Assembly: GCF_000144625.1 (NCBI RefSeq) | Contig: NC_014376.1 | Coordinates: 4,240,501 to 4,304,500 of the forward strand | DNA: 64,000 bases | Origin: [Clostridium] saccharolyticum WM1 | GTDB taxonomy: Bacteria > Bacillota > Clostridia > Lachnospirales > Lachnospiraceae | Reading direction: 5' to 3' | Part shown: positions 49,606 to 58,455 of the stretch, in pieces | Numbering within the stretch: position 1 is the first letter of the stretch | Layout: each line of letters starts with the position of its first letter | Program-made: the position numbers and the translations under genes | The notes under the pieces: generated by a model | Database searches by the model: none | What the model was told of the DNA's origin: nothing | The model's input: the letters and a program-made list of their open reading frames with translations, nothing else

Positions 49606-51240
49606 TTACTTCATCTGCAGCTTGGAAGTGTCCTCAAAGGTATAAACAGGAACCAGCTTCGCCTCCTCAACTCCAGCCACGTTTTTAGATACTACCAGAA
49701 GGCGTTTGTTGGAATACAGGGGATAGAAGCAAGCGGTATCCTGCAATTTCTTCTGGATGGTTGTATAAATTTCTTTACGCTTTGCATCATCCGTTTCCTT
49801 CCGGCCCTGAGCAAAAAGTTCATTCATTTCAGGATAGTCGTAATGCATGGAATTGTAAGTGGCTCCTGTTTCAAACAGGCTTGAAAACGTATCAGGGTCA
49901 ATGCCCATGATATAACCGCCAAAGTACATATCATAGGGATTGTCTGCCTTCTTCATCTGCTGGCTGAGGGCAGTAGAATCCACGCCGGTTAAGTTCACCT
50001 TAATTCCCGCCTTCTGAAGCTGTTCCTGAATCATAATGGCTGAGGTGGACTGAAGGCTGTCGGAAGCGTTATAGGCAAGGGTCAATTCCGGATTTGTCAC
50101 ACCGGAGGCTGCTAGAAGCTCCTTGGATTGATCCAGATTCTGTTCGTATTTCTCCACATCCTCAGTAAAGTACTGGCTGTTGGGAGGCATGAAGCTCCAG
50201 GGCAGGTCATAATACTGGGGATCCAGAAGGGCTGCGTCTGCAATGGCCTTTTTATCCAGGGCATAGAAAATGGCTTTCCTGAGGTTTTCATCCTTTACCC
50301 GGTTGGCATTGATCATCATATATCCCACACGGCCTTCCTGATATGGGTAAACCGTTAAATTGGCAGCTTCCAGATTCATCTGTGCCACCTGGGCAGGCGT
50401 TCCGATCCATGCATTTACTTCTCCGCTCTGAATGGCTGTCATGGCAGTATTTTCATTTTCAATGATCCGGTATACGAAATTGTCAATGGCAGGTGCGCCA
50501 AGGAAATAATTTTCATTTTTTGTGAATTTCACATAGGAGCCTGGGGAATATTCTGCCATTACATATGGCCCTGTACCTACAGGCTTGGTATTCACGTCAT
50601 TGTTTTCAAAATTCTCCACATTTTCATAGATATGCTTTGGCATGATGAAGATCTGGGAAAACATCTCTACTGCGGCGGAATTGACAAAAGGCATGGTCAG
50701 GGAAACGGTATAGTCATCGATCTTTTCGATCTTTACCGCTCCTTCCGGGAATACAAGCTGAGAATACGCCCAGCCGGCATTCTTCTCTTCTTCCATCGCC
50801 TCAAAGGTAAAGACCACGTCATCGGCGGTAAACTTCTCTCCGTCGGACCACTTTACATCATCTCTTAAGTGCATGGTATAGGTCAGTTTGTCATCAGAGG
50901 TATCTATACTTTTTGCCAGGAAATAATTGATTCCATCTGCATTATACATATACAGGGGGGAATAGATCATCTTGATGGTCATCAGGCCGAAACGGTCGCT
51001 TGTGGTAATTACATTTACATTGGCTCCCGGATCACCTGCAATGGCATAGGTAAACGTGCTTTCTCCTCCTGCTGCAGTTTTTCCGGCCCCGTCACTTGAT
51101 TCACCAGCATCCGGGGAACTGGAATTGGCGGCTGGCGTTTCCCCTGCCACCGGGTCCTTTCCTCCGCAAGCGGTCAGACCACCAAGCACCATAGCAGATG
51201 CCATCAGGAAAGCCGCACTCTTCATAAAAATCTTTTTCAT
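49606..51240 (-). CDS. oppA: Oligopeptide ABC transporter substrate-binding lipoprotein (OppA/DppA type)
   Basis: 544 aa. Signal peptide with lipobox 'LTACGGK' (Cys near 25), a Ser/Ala/Gly-rich spacer (about 30-60), then a family 5 solute-binding domain: 'LRDDVKWSDGEKFTADDVVF' near 125, 'PVGTGPYVMAEYSPGSYVKF' near 215, 'AIFYALDKKAIADAALL' near 325. Binds peptides or nickel-type ligands; ligand not told by eye. ATG at 51240 follows AAAGGAGAAA. First gene of the opp operon. Confidence 0.9.
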   Translation of the reverse strand: MKKIFMKSAAFLMASAMVLGGLTACGGKDPVAGETPAANSSSPDAGESSDGAGKTAAGGESTFTYAIAGDPGANVNVITTSDRFGLMTIKMIYSPLYMYNADGINYFLAKSIDTSDDKLTYTMHLRDDVKWSDGEKFTADDVVFTFEAMEEEKNAGWAYSQLVFPEGAVKIEKIDDYTVSLTMPFVNSAAVEMFSQIFIMPKHIYENVENFENNDVNTKPVGTGPYVMAEYSPGSYVKFTKNENYFLGAPAIDNFVYRIIENENTAMTAIQSGEVNAWIGTPAQVAQMNLEAANLTVYPYQEGRVGYMMINANRVKDENLRKAIFYALDKKAIADAALLDPQYYDLPWSFMPPNSQYFTEDVEKYEQNLDQSKELLAASGVTNPELTLAYNASDSLQSTSAIMIQEQLQKAGIKVNLTGVDSTALSQQMKKADNPYDMYFGGYIMGIDPDTFSSLFETGATYNSMHYDYPEMNELFAQGRKETDDAKRKEIYTTIQKKLQDTACFYPLYSNKRLLVVSKNVAGVEEAKLVPVYTFEDTSKLQMK

Positions 51241-51313
51241 AAATTTCTCCTTTCATATCTTCATTGACCATAACCCATCGCGTATCCGGTTATCTGTCAG
51301 AAAAGTCAGATTA

Positions 51314-51342
51314 ATTTAAACACATTTCCGGCTTTTTTGCAA
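51314..51342 (-). promoter_or_regulatory. Candidate promoter of the opp operon
   Basis: On the minus strand TTGCAA (51337-51342), 17 bases, TTTAAAT-like -10 TTAAAT (51314-51319). About 75 bases upstream of oppA. Confidence 0.5.
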
Positions 51343-51369
51343 CTGTTTTTGAAGTCATACCATATATTT

Positions 51370-51409
51370 CCCATAGGTTTTTAGGTGATTCAACAGAAAA
51401 ACCTGTGGG
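51370..51409. terminator. Inverted repeat after the MgtC-like gene
   Basis: CCCATAGGTTTTT pairing with AAAAACCTGTGGG (one mismatch), 14-base loop. The T-run is inside the stem rather than after it, so it is a terminator of non-standard form or a 3'-end stabiliser. Confidence 0.45.
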
Positions 51410-51441
51410 AGTCTTCATTAGGAAGATATCAGACTCATTCC

Positions 51442-52134
51442 TTAACCGCTGATGGATTCGATCCTTTTGTCATTTGACCACCTGATTATCAGGTCATTTT
51501 TCCCATATCCGGCAGGAAACAGAAGTTCCAGCTCCACCTTGACGGAATTCTTGGATTTTCCCACCTTCATATTTAAAACTCTGATCTTTTCATTATTTAA
51601 TTCATCAAACAGATCCGTTATCACGCTGTCATACTGGTTGGTGGTGAACTTTATAACGCCCCGGTAAGGCTCTCTGGAGAGAAAGGGGACGTCATGGAGG
51701 AGGACCTGGGTAAAAATAAGAAAAAGGCCTGCCCCGCACCCCATATAGTAGGCGCCTGCGCCGATGGCCATTCCCACCCCTGCAGTTGCCCATATGCCTG
51801 CCGCAGTGGTCAGGCCGCTGACGGAATGATTCTTAACAAAAATCACTCCTGCTCCCAGGAATCCGATACCTGATACGATCTGGGAAGCGATCCTGGAAGC
51901 GTCAAAATTGGGTACATCCCGAAACCCATACTTGGAAACCACCATCATAAGAGCCGCTCCCATGGCCACAATGGCATGGGTCCTCATTCCTGCCTCTTTA
52001 TGATGATTCTTTCTTTCATATCCAATCAGATATCCGAAAAATCCCGCTACTACTATTCTGAAAAACAATCCCGTCTGGTAGATAAGGTCATACCGTTCCG
52101 CTAGGCTCACCAGCATTTGCCAAGCCTGGCCCAT
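51442..52134 (-). CDS. MgtC/SapB-family membrane protein
   Basis: About 230 aa. Four to five membrane helices in the first two thirds with the family blocks 'IGYERKNHHKEAGMRTH' near 40, 'SGIGFLGAGVIFVKNHSVSG' near 88 and 'GLTTAAGIWATAGVGMAIGA' near 107. A cytoplasmic ACT-like tail follows (about 165-230). MgtC-type proteins modulate magnesium/phosphate homeostasis or ATP synthase in some bacteria; here only the family is clear. ATG at 52134 with GAGGAG is chosen over the far upstream ATG at 52212. Confidence 0.88.
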   Translation of the reverse strand: MGQAWQMLVSLAERYDLIYQTGLFFRIVVAGFFGYLIGYERKNHHKEAGMRTHAIVAMGAALMMVVSKYGFRDVPNFDASRIASQIVSGIGFLGAGVIFVKNHSVSGLTTAAGIWATAGVGMAIGAGAYYMGCGAGLFLIFTQVLLHDVPFLSREPYRGVIKFTTNQYDSVITDLFDELNNEKIRVLNMKVGKSKNSVKVELELLFPAGYGKNDLIIRWSNDKRIESISG

Positions 52135-52377
52135 AATTACTCCTCTTTTCTGAATAATCAATCCATGTCTTATAAAATATGCTGCCGGTTCACCATGTTT
52201 GCTTAAAAGCACCCGCCGGGAATTTGCCGCCCGTCCGGTTTCACTTCCGCCTGGTATTTTTCGGGAAAAGAGCTGATTTACAACAAAAGCCAGGAAAAGA
52301 CAGAAGCGCCCCGTTATATTCTCAATAGAACGTTACGCTTTCCATCTTTTTCTGGCATTTGTTCCGTGTAAATCCGT

Positions 52378-53154
52378 TTAATTTCCTTCCCTGATCCAGT
52401 CGTATCTGGGATCATCCGTCCGTGTTGTCCAGGGATCACCGGGAAGATGACGGATCATCCAGCAATAGTACATGGGAAACCCAGGTGCTGTTACCTGGGG
52501 GTGTGTCCTGCCGCCGGGAATGGCTGCACAGCTTCCATCTTTGATCTTAAAGACGTCCTCTCCCAGAAAGCAGGCGCCAAAGCCCTCCGGCCGTTCAAAG
52601 CGGTAATAATAGACCTCAGGCTGGGGATGCTCATGAGGGGTGTAGCTGGACCAGCCTCCCTGGTGAGTAATAACTTCCCCGTTTACCATATTGGAGTAGG
52701 GGGCGTTATTATAATCAAAGATGGTACGGACCGTCCGCTTCATCTTATTTTCCCAAAGTCCTTCACCAAAAATATCATTGGTGCAATTCTCAGGCTTGTA
52801 AAAAACACTGTCAAATGCCTGGTCATTTCCGGTGGACTGAACCAGGATCTGACTGTCTGCCTTTGCCAAAACCTTCACCATAATGCCCTTTGAAACGTGC
52901 AGGCAGTAAGGCCCTTCTTCCATCAGGCTGTTTCGTTTTCCCCATTCCGTTCTGTTTTCCCAGGAAAACCGGATCTCTCCGGTCAGGAGAAGGACTGCCA
53001 TCTCATCCGTCAGGCTGGAAAAGGTTCTTTCATCCCCTGCCTTCATCTCATAAACGGCAATGTCCATCATCATATCATTTTCCCCATCTCCTGCTTTTGT
53101 CAGGGGCTTTGCTCCTCTGGAATCGAATTCCGGATAACTGAATAATTCACTCAT
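52378..53154 (-). CDS. iolB: 5-deoxy-glucuronate isomerase
   Basis: 258 aa cupin enzyme converting 5-deoxy-glucuronate to 2-deoxy-5-keto-gluconate in myo-inositol breakdown. IolB marks: 'GEVITHQGGWSSYTPHEHPQ' near 160 with metal-binding His and Glu, 'EVYYYRFERPEGFG', 'GGRTHPQVTAPGFPMYYCWM'. Last gene of the iol operon. GGAGGAGAAAG upstream of the ATG. No iol-specific transporter gene follows. Confidence 0.93.
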   Translation of the reverse strand: MSELFSYPEFDSRGAKPLTKAGDGENDMMMDIAVYEMKAGDERTFSSLTDEMAVLLLTGEIRFSWENRTEWGKRNSLMEEGPYCLHVSKGIMVKVLAKADSQILVQSTGNDQAFDSVFYKPENCTNDIFGEGLWENKMKRTVRTIFDYNNAPYSNMVNGEVITHQGGWSSYTPHEHPQPEVYYYRFERPEGFGACFLGEDVFKIKDGSCAAIPGGRTHPQVTAPGFPMYYCWMIRHLPGDPWTTRTDDPRYDWIREGN

Positions 53155-53188
53155 GGCAGCTTCTTTCTCCTCCTGTCTCCTATCTTAC

Positions 53189-53242
53189 GAACCTTCGGTT
53201 CTTAAGCAGCATTCACCGTTCGCGCCGATGAGCAAGCTCATC
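53189..53242. repeat. Paired intercistronic hairpins between iolG and iolB
   Basis: GAACC-TTC-GGTTC (53189-53201) and GATGAGC-AA-GCTCATC (53227-53242), both perfect. They lie in the 103-base gap between iolG and iolB, with no T-run. Likely RNA processing or stability elements, or a small REP-like sequence. Confidence 0.6.
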
Positions 53243-53257
53243 TTCGCTCTCTTGCGC

Positions 53258-54274
53258 TCATTCCATCATGATTTCTGAAATCTTTACTGGTCTGTGCTCC
53301 TGTACGGACTTTTTAGCGGCAATTCCCATGAGTACTGGCTTTAACCCATCGTCTACGCCAAGAGGGGTGGGAGTATCATTCTCAATGGCTTCAATGAAGC
53401 AGTTTACTTCCTTTGCAAAGGACTGCATGTAACGCTCTAAGAAGAAGTATAAGGGTTTTTCCCCGGTAACGCCTTCGGCAGTGCTTAATACTGCACTGGA
53501 TTCGGTATCATTGGAGGTTGCCACCATTCCCTTGGAGCCGAAAACCTCTGCTCTCTGGTCATAGCCGTAAGCGGCTCTTCTGGAGTTATCAATAACTGCA
53601 AGGGCACCGTTCTCCATTTTCAGGGTAATGACAGCCGTATCCACATCTCCTGCTTCCCCAATGGCCGGATCTACCAGTACGGCGGACTGAACGTAAACTT
53701 CCTCTGCATCACAGCCTGCTAAGTAACGGACCATATCAAAATCATGGATGGTCATATCTAGGAACATGCCTCCGGATACGGCTGCGTACTCGGCGCTTGG
53801 CGGCTCCGGATCTCTGGAGGTCACTTTGATGATATGCGGCTCTCCGATCTTACCGGCTGCCACAGCATTTCTCACTGCCTCAAAGTTGTGGTCAAAGCGG
53901 CGGTTAAAACCTACCTGATATTTTATCTTACTGCCTTTTAAGGCTTCCATCACTTCCTTGATCTTCTCAATGTCGTGGTCAATGGGTTTTTCACAAAATA
54001 CATGCTTTCCGGCCTGAATGGCTTCAACGGAAATGGGGGAATGGGTATTGGTGGAAGAGCAGATCAACACGGCGTCAATCTCCGGGTCCGCTAAAATTTC
54101 CTTATAATCCTTGGTGGTGTTGGGAACTCCCATGCCTTTTGCCCATTGTTCGGTTTCCTCATTCATAAACGGATCGGCAATGGTCTTGATCTTTCCGTTC
54201 TTTACCAGATTGCAGATGCTGGTGGTATGTACCTTTCCGATTCTTCCTGCTCCAATAATTCCTACTGTTACCAT
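53258..54274 (-). CDS. iolG: Inositol 2-dehydrogenase (Gfo/Idh/MocA family)
   Basis: 338 aa. Oxidises myo-inositol to 2-keto-myo-inositol with NAD. Rossmann motif 'GIIGAGRIGKVHT' at the start, 'FCEKPIDHDIEKI' near 93, 'GFNRRFDHNFEAV' near 122, 'MFLDMTIHDFDMVRYLAG' near 165 with the catalytic Asp/His. Context in a complete iol operon supports the specific name. ATG follows AGAGGAG. Confidence 0.92.
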   Translation of the reverse strand: MVTVGIIGAGRIGKVHTTSICNLVKNGKIKTIADPFMNEETEQWAKGMGVPNTTKDYKEILADPEIDAVLICSSTNTHSPISVEAIQAGKHVFCEKPIDHDIEKIKEVMEALKGSKIKYQVGFNRRFDHNFEAVRNAVAAGKIGEPHIIKVTSRDPEPPSAEYAAVSGGMFLDMTIHDFDMVRYLAGCDAEEVYVQSAVLVDPAIGEAGDVDTAVITLKMENGALAVIDNSRRAAYGYDQRAEVFGSKGMVATSNDTESSAVLSTAEGVTGEKPLYFFLERYMQSFAKEVNCFIEAIENDTPTPLGVDDGLKPVLMGIAAKKSVQEHRPVKISEIMME

Positions 54275-54303
54275 AATATCTTCTCCTCTCTCTTTCCTGC
54301 CTC

Positions 54304-55203
54304 TTATAGACCGGTCTTTTCGGCGATGAATGCTCTTGCGCGGATGGCATACTCCAGTGGATTTGCCTTTGCAGGATCCTGCTCTGCTTCCACTACCATG
54401 TATCCCTCATAGGAAGCTTCCTCCAGCACCTTAAATATCGGATCAAAGTCCACACAGCCGTCTCCCGGAATGGTGAATGCCCCTGCCCGTACCCCTGCCA
54501 GGAAGCTCATCTTTTCCTCTCTCACCCGTTTTACAATCTCCGGACGGATATCCTTTAAATGTACATGCTTGATGCGTCCCACATATTTTTCCGCCATTGC
54601 CACCGGGTCCTCGCCGCAGTATGCAAAGTGGCCGCTGTCAAAAAGCAGGCTCACATAGTCCGGGTCGGTGCCCTCCATCATGCGTTCTACCTCCGCTGCA
54701 CTCTGGACAACGGTTCCCATATGGTGATGAAAGGTCAAAGCTACCCCGTATTTTTCCCTGGAAAGCTTTCCAAGGCGGTTTAAGCCCTCACACAGCAGAT
54801 TCCATTCTCTGTCATCCATCTCATGCTTTCCTTCAAACACCGGCTGGTCCTGAATTCCCTGGGTGCTGTAGCTCTGCTCGGAAACACCTACCACCCTGGC
54901 TCCCATGGCCGCCAGGAACGCCACATGCTTTTCAAATTCTTTTTCCGTTTCCTCATAAGGTCTGCTGATCAAAAAAGTGGAAAACCAGGCATTGCAGATC
55001 TCTACGCCCCGAAGCTCCAATGCCTTTTTTAAAGTTTCCACATCTCTTGGGTATTTGTTGCCCACCTCGGATCCGGTAAATCCGGCCAGGGCCATCTCGC
55101 TGACACACTGTTCAAAGGTATTTTCCTTCCCTAAATCCGGCAAATCATCGTTGGTCCATGCGATGGGTGCAATTCCTAATTTTACTTTCTCCTTGTTTAA
55201 CAT
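54304..55203 (-). CDS. iolE: Myo-inosose-2 dehydratase
   Basis: 299 aa TIM-barrel enzyme that dehydrates 2-keto-myo-inositol. '[17 protein letters not shown]' start, '[14 protein letters not shown]' near 40, '[13 protein letters not shown]' near 150, '[16 protein letters not shown]' near 180, '[15 protein letters not shown]' near 205: the metal-binding set of IolE. The ATG at 55203 with GGGGGAT is used rather than the start at 55227. Confidence 0.93.
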   Translation of the reverse strand: MLNKEKVKLGIAPIAWTNDDLPDLGKENTFEQCVSEMALAGFTGSEVGNKYPRDVETLKKALELRGVEICNAWFSTFLISRPYEETEKEFEKHVAFLAAMGARVVGVSEQSYSTQGIQDQPVFEGKHEMDDREWNLLCEGLNRLGKLSREKYGVALTFHHHMGTVVQSAAEVERMMEGTDPDYVSLLFDSGHFAYCGEDPVAMAEKYVGRIKHVHLKDIRPEIVKRVREEKMSFLAGVRAGAFTIPGDGCVDFDPIFKVLEEASYEGYMVVEAEQDPAKANPLEYAIRARAFIAEKTGL

Positions 55204-55264
55204 GTTTGTATCCCCCAGTCTTATCATATTATTATACCGCCGGTTTTACAGCGGTGGAGCCATA

Positions 55265-57196
55265 TCAATACTTTCTGGCTTCATTTCTACCTTCCATGAC
55301 CTTTTCCCACGCTTCCCTCACACTGCTTTTTTCCGAGGTCGTGGCAATTCCTACGTTCCACCAGGATTCATATCCGTCCGACATGGTTTTAGGAATTACT
55401 TTTAAATCAAACAGGCAGGCTCTTTTTTGTGTTTTGGCATCTTCCAGTGCCTCTTCCAGCTCCCTGATGGTTCTGCAGGTATAAGCCTTCAGACCATAGC
55501 CCTCCCCGATCTTGGCATAATCAACGGGAATTAAATCCCCTGAGGGCTTTTTCCCATCCGAATAGCGGAATTCCGTGGCAAGGCTTCCGATCCCATGGTT
55601 CATTTCCAGATTATTGATGCAGCCAAAGCCGCAGTTATCAAAGATCAGGATATTGACCTTCTGCCTTTCCTGCATAATGGTCATGATTTCACTGTGAAGC
55701 ATCTGAAAGCTGGAATCGCCCACAACGCAGTAAACTTCCGTTTCCGGCTCAGCAAATTTAACCCCCAGTGTGGCTGCCACTTCATATCCCATACAGGAGT
55801 ACCCGTATTCTGCATGGTATCCGCCCCGTTTGTCGGTGGTCCACATACGCTGCATACAGCTTGGAAGGGAACCACCTGCCGTAATGATGGTAGCATCTTC
55901 CTCAATAACTCTTCTGATCGCTGCAAGAGCTGCGGTCTGAGTGATTTTTCCACCGGTCAGGCGGACAAACTCCGGGATGGTTCTGGGATCCCGTGCTTTT
56001 ATGTTGGGTTCAAAATCAACTCCCGTATATTCCATGCTGCCCAAACGCACCATCTCTTCATCCCATTTTCTTTTTGCATCAGCAATTTCGTTTTTGTACT
56101 GGGATACATACTGTCTTTCCTTAAGTTTTTCCGCCAGGGCCTGAACGGTCACCTTGGCATCCCCCACAGCCTTGGCCGCATCCATTTTATAAGCATGGAA
56201 TCTGCTGTTATTGATGGTAACAAATCTGACATTTTCCCTTTGGAACAGCCGCTTTGAGCTTGTGGTAAAATCACTTAGCCTGGTTCCGATTGCAATGACT
56301 ACGTCTGCATCCTTTGCAATCACATTGGAGGCATAAGTCCCGGTAACTCCGATTCCGCCAAGACAATAGGGATGGCTTGATTTACAGGCACTCTTCCCTC
56401 CCTGGGTTTCTCCAAAGGGAATTTTAAATTCCTCACAAAACCTTTCTACGGTTTCTCCTGCATCGGAGTAACGGACTCCCCCGCCTACGATTACAAGGGG
56501 CTTCTTCGCTTCTGCAAGGATGTCTGCAATCTCCTCCAGTTCTTCTTCTACTGCAAGAGGCCTGGTGATCCGGTGGACCCGTTTCTTAAAGAAGTAATCC
56601 GGATAATCATAGGATTCACCTTCCACGTCCTGACAGAGGGCAATGCAGCATGCTCCGGTTTCTGCCGGGTCCGTCAGCACACGCATGGCATTGATCAAAG
56701 CGCTCATGATCATTTCCGGCCTGGTGATTCTGTCCCAGTATTTACACACCGGTTTAAACGCATCATTGGTCGTGGTGGCCAGGCTGCTGCTTTGCTCTAA
56801 CTGCTGCAATACCGGATCAGGCTGTCGGGAAGCAAAGGTATCTGCCGGAAACACCAGCAGCGGAATGTTATTTACTGTTGCGGTAGCACAGGCTGTTACC
56901 ATATTGGCGGCACCCGGTCCCACGGATGAGGCACATGGAAGGATTTTCTTCCGGTTACTCTGTTTTGAAAAAGCAATGGCAGTATGGCACATTCCCTGCT
57001 CATTTCTTCCCTGAAGCACCTTAAGCTGTCCGGGGTCCGTATCCAGAGCCTCTCCCAAGCCAACCGCGATTCCATGACCGAAAATCGTAAAAACACCTTC
57101 AACGAACTTTGTTTCCACTCCATCGACAGAAACATACTGGTTATCCAGGAACTTCACAAGTGCCTGTGCTGTTGTCATTTTTATAGTTTTTGACAT
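55265..57196 (-). CDS. iolD: 3D-(3,5/4)-trihydroxycyclohexane-1,2-dione acylhydrolase
   Basis: 643 aa thiamine-diphosphate enzyme that opens the inositol ring. 'MTTAQALVKFLDNQYVSVDG' start, ThDP region 'CYVVGDSSFQMLHSEIMTIM', typically GDG...N(N), seen here as GDSSFQ... with 'ILIFDNCGFGCINNLEMNHG' following, as in IolD. Central domain 'KKPLVIVGGGVRYSDAG'. Full length. AAAGGAG before ATG. 21 bases after iolC. Confidence 0.93.
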   Translation of the reverse strand: MSKTIKMTTAQALVKFLDNQYVSVDGVETKFVEGVFTIFGHGIAVGLGEALDTDPGQLKVLQGRNEQGMCHTAIAFSKQSNRKKILPCASSVGPGAANMVTACATATVNNIPLLVFPADTFASRQPDPVLQQLEQSSSLATTTNDAFKPVCKYWDRITRPEMIMSALINAMRVLTDPAETGACCIALCQDVEGESYDYPDYFFKKRVHRITRPLAVEEELEEIADILAEAKKPLVIVGGGVRYSDAGETVERFCEEFKIPFGETQGGKSACKSSHPYCLGGIGVTGTYASNVIAKDADVVIAIGTRLSDFTTSSKRLFQRENVRFVTINNSRFHAYKMDAAKAVGDAKVTVQALAEKLKERQYVSQYKNEIADAKRKWDEEMVRLGSMEYTGVDFEPNIKARDPRTIPEFVRLTGGKITQTAALAAIRRVIEEDATIITAGGSLPSCMQRMWTTDKRGGYHAEYGYSCMGYEVAATLGVKFAEPETEVYCVVGDSSFQMLHSEIMTIMQERQKVNILIFDNCGFGCINNLEMNHGIGSLATEFRYSDGKKPSGDLIPVDYAKIGEGYGLKAYTCRTIRELEEALEDAKTQKRACLFDLKVIPKTMSDGYESWWNVGIATTSEKSSVREAWEKVMEGRNEARKY

Positions 57197-57217
57197 GTTC
57201 CGCTCTCCTTTACACTT

Positions 57218-58252
57218 TTATACACGGGCGATCATCTCACCAAACGATTCCTTTTCTTCTTTTATAAATGCATGTACTTCCTCCGGCGTAGGCAGGGAAT
57301 CCGAACAGTTGTTGCTCTTTACCATCATGGAAGCCTCTGCCGAACCAAATTCCAGGCAGTCTATGATATCCCAGCCCTGATACAGTCCATACAGAAACCC
57401 TGAACCATATCCGTCGCCGCCGCCGAATCCTTTTCTGGCCTCCACCGGGAACGGCTTGATGGAAAATGACTGTCCGTCACAAGTATAAGCGGTGGACCCC
57501 TTCATTCCATGCTTGATAACCACGATCCTGGCATGGTAGCCCTGCCACAGAGCCGCACTTTCTTCGTCTGTCATGCCTGGTCTGATCAGTTTTTCCGTTA
57601 AGTCGAATTCTTCTCTTGAGCCCATAATAATGTCAGCTTCTTTGGCGACTGCGGAGTAGTAAATGGAGATTTCATCCTCATTTTTCCAGTTATAGGCTCT
57701 GTAATCAATATCAAAGATTATTCTGACATCGTTTCTCTTAGCCACCATGACCGCCTTAAGGGCAGCTTCTCTTGACGGGCTTTGTGCAAGTGCCGTACCT
57801 GATATGAGAATGGCTTTTGACTTTTTGATATAGGCTTCGTCTATGTCTTCTACGTCCAGCTGCAGATCAGCAATACAGTTCCGGTACATCAGAATCTTGC
57901 TTTCACTGGAGGAAAGCATTTCTGTAAAAGTCAGACCCAGCTTTTCACCATTTTTGCATTTCGTAATATGAGAAGTATCAATCCCCTGTTCCTTAAAATA
58001 ATCCACTACAAATTCACCGAACTGGTCATCGGATACTTTCCCGATGAATCCCGCCTTCATGCCATGTCTGGTCACGCCTACGGCGATGTTAGCCGGAGAG
58101 CCGCCCACAAACTTTTCAAACATGTGCACCTTCTTTAAAGGCTTGAATTCCTCTTTTACATACTCATTGTAAGCCGGATTAAAATCAATTGCTACCCTTC
58201 CAAGAAGAATTAAGTCCATTTCTCTGGTTTCATCAAATTTTACATATTCCAT
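57218..58252 (-). CDS. iolC: 5-dehydro-2-deoxygluconokinase
   Basis: 344 aa PfkB/ribokinase-family kinase that phosphorylates 2-deoxy-5-keto-gluconate. 'LILLGRVAIDFNPAYNE' near 15, 'KFVGGSPANIAVGVTRHGMK' near 45, the anion-hole loop 'GFGGGDGYGSGFLYGLYQG' near 290 with the catalytic Asp. The ATG at 58252 (GGGAGAGATG upstream) is preferred to 58351. It follows a hairpin terminator, so iolC and later genes may be expressed less than iolJ-iolA. Confidence 0.92.
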   Translation of the reverse strand: MEYVKFDETREMDLILLGRVAIDFNPAYNEYVKEEFKPLKKVHMFEKFVGGSPANIAVGVTRHGMKAGFIGKVSDDQFGEFVVDYFKEQGIDTSHITKCKNGEKLGLTFTEMLSSSESKILMYRNCIADLQLDVEDIDEAYIKKSKAILISGTALAQSPSREAALKAVMVAKRNDVRIIFDIDYRAYNWKNEDEISIYYSAVAKEADIIMGSREEFDLTEKLIRPGMTDEESAALWQGYHARIVVIKHGMKGSTAYTCDGQSFSIKPFPVEARKGFGGGDGYGSGFLYGLYQGWDIIDCLEFGSAEASMMVKSNNCSDSLPTPEEVHAFIKEEKESFGEMIARV

Positions 58253-58392
58253 TGTTAACATCTCTCCCATCCCGTTTCGCGTACCATGGTTCTTATTATA
58301 TCCCGGTGAGTTCTGTTCCTTATTGAATGTTTCCAATCCTGCTCCCATCATTCACTTAAAATATGCGGGATCGGCAGTCACTTCATGGAGTG

Positions 58393-58435
58393 AAAAAACA
58401 CACTGCAAGGTAATTCGCCTTGCAGGGCGTTTTTT
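58393..58435. terminator. Bidirectional terminator-like hairpin inside the iol operon
   Basis: CTGCAAGG-(7)-CCTTGCAG with T-runs on both sides (minus: TGTGTTTTTT; plus: GGCGTTTTTT). It lies between iolA and iolC on the reading strand and likely reduces read-through from the main iol promoter. Confidence 0.75.
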
Positions 58436-58455
58436 GTATCATTGGCCGGCAGTTT

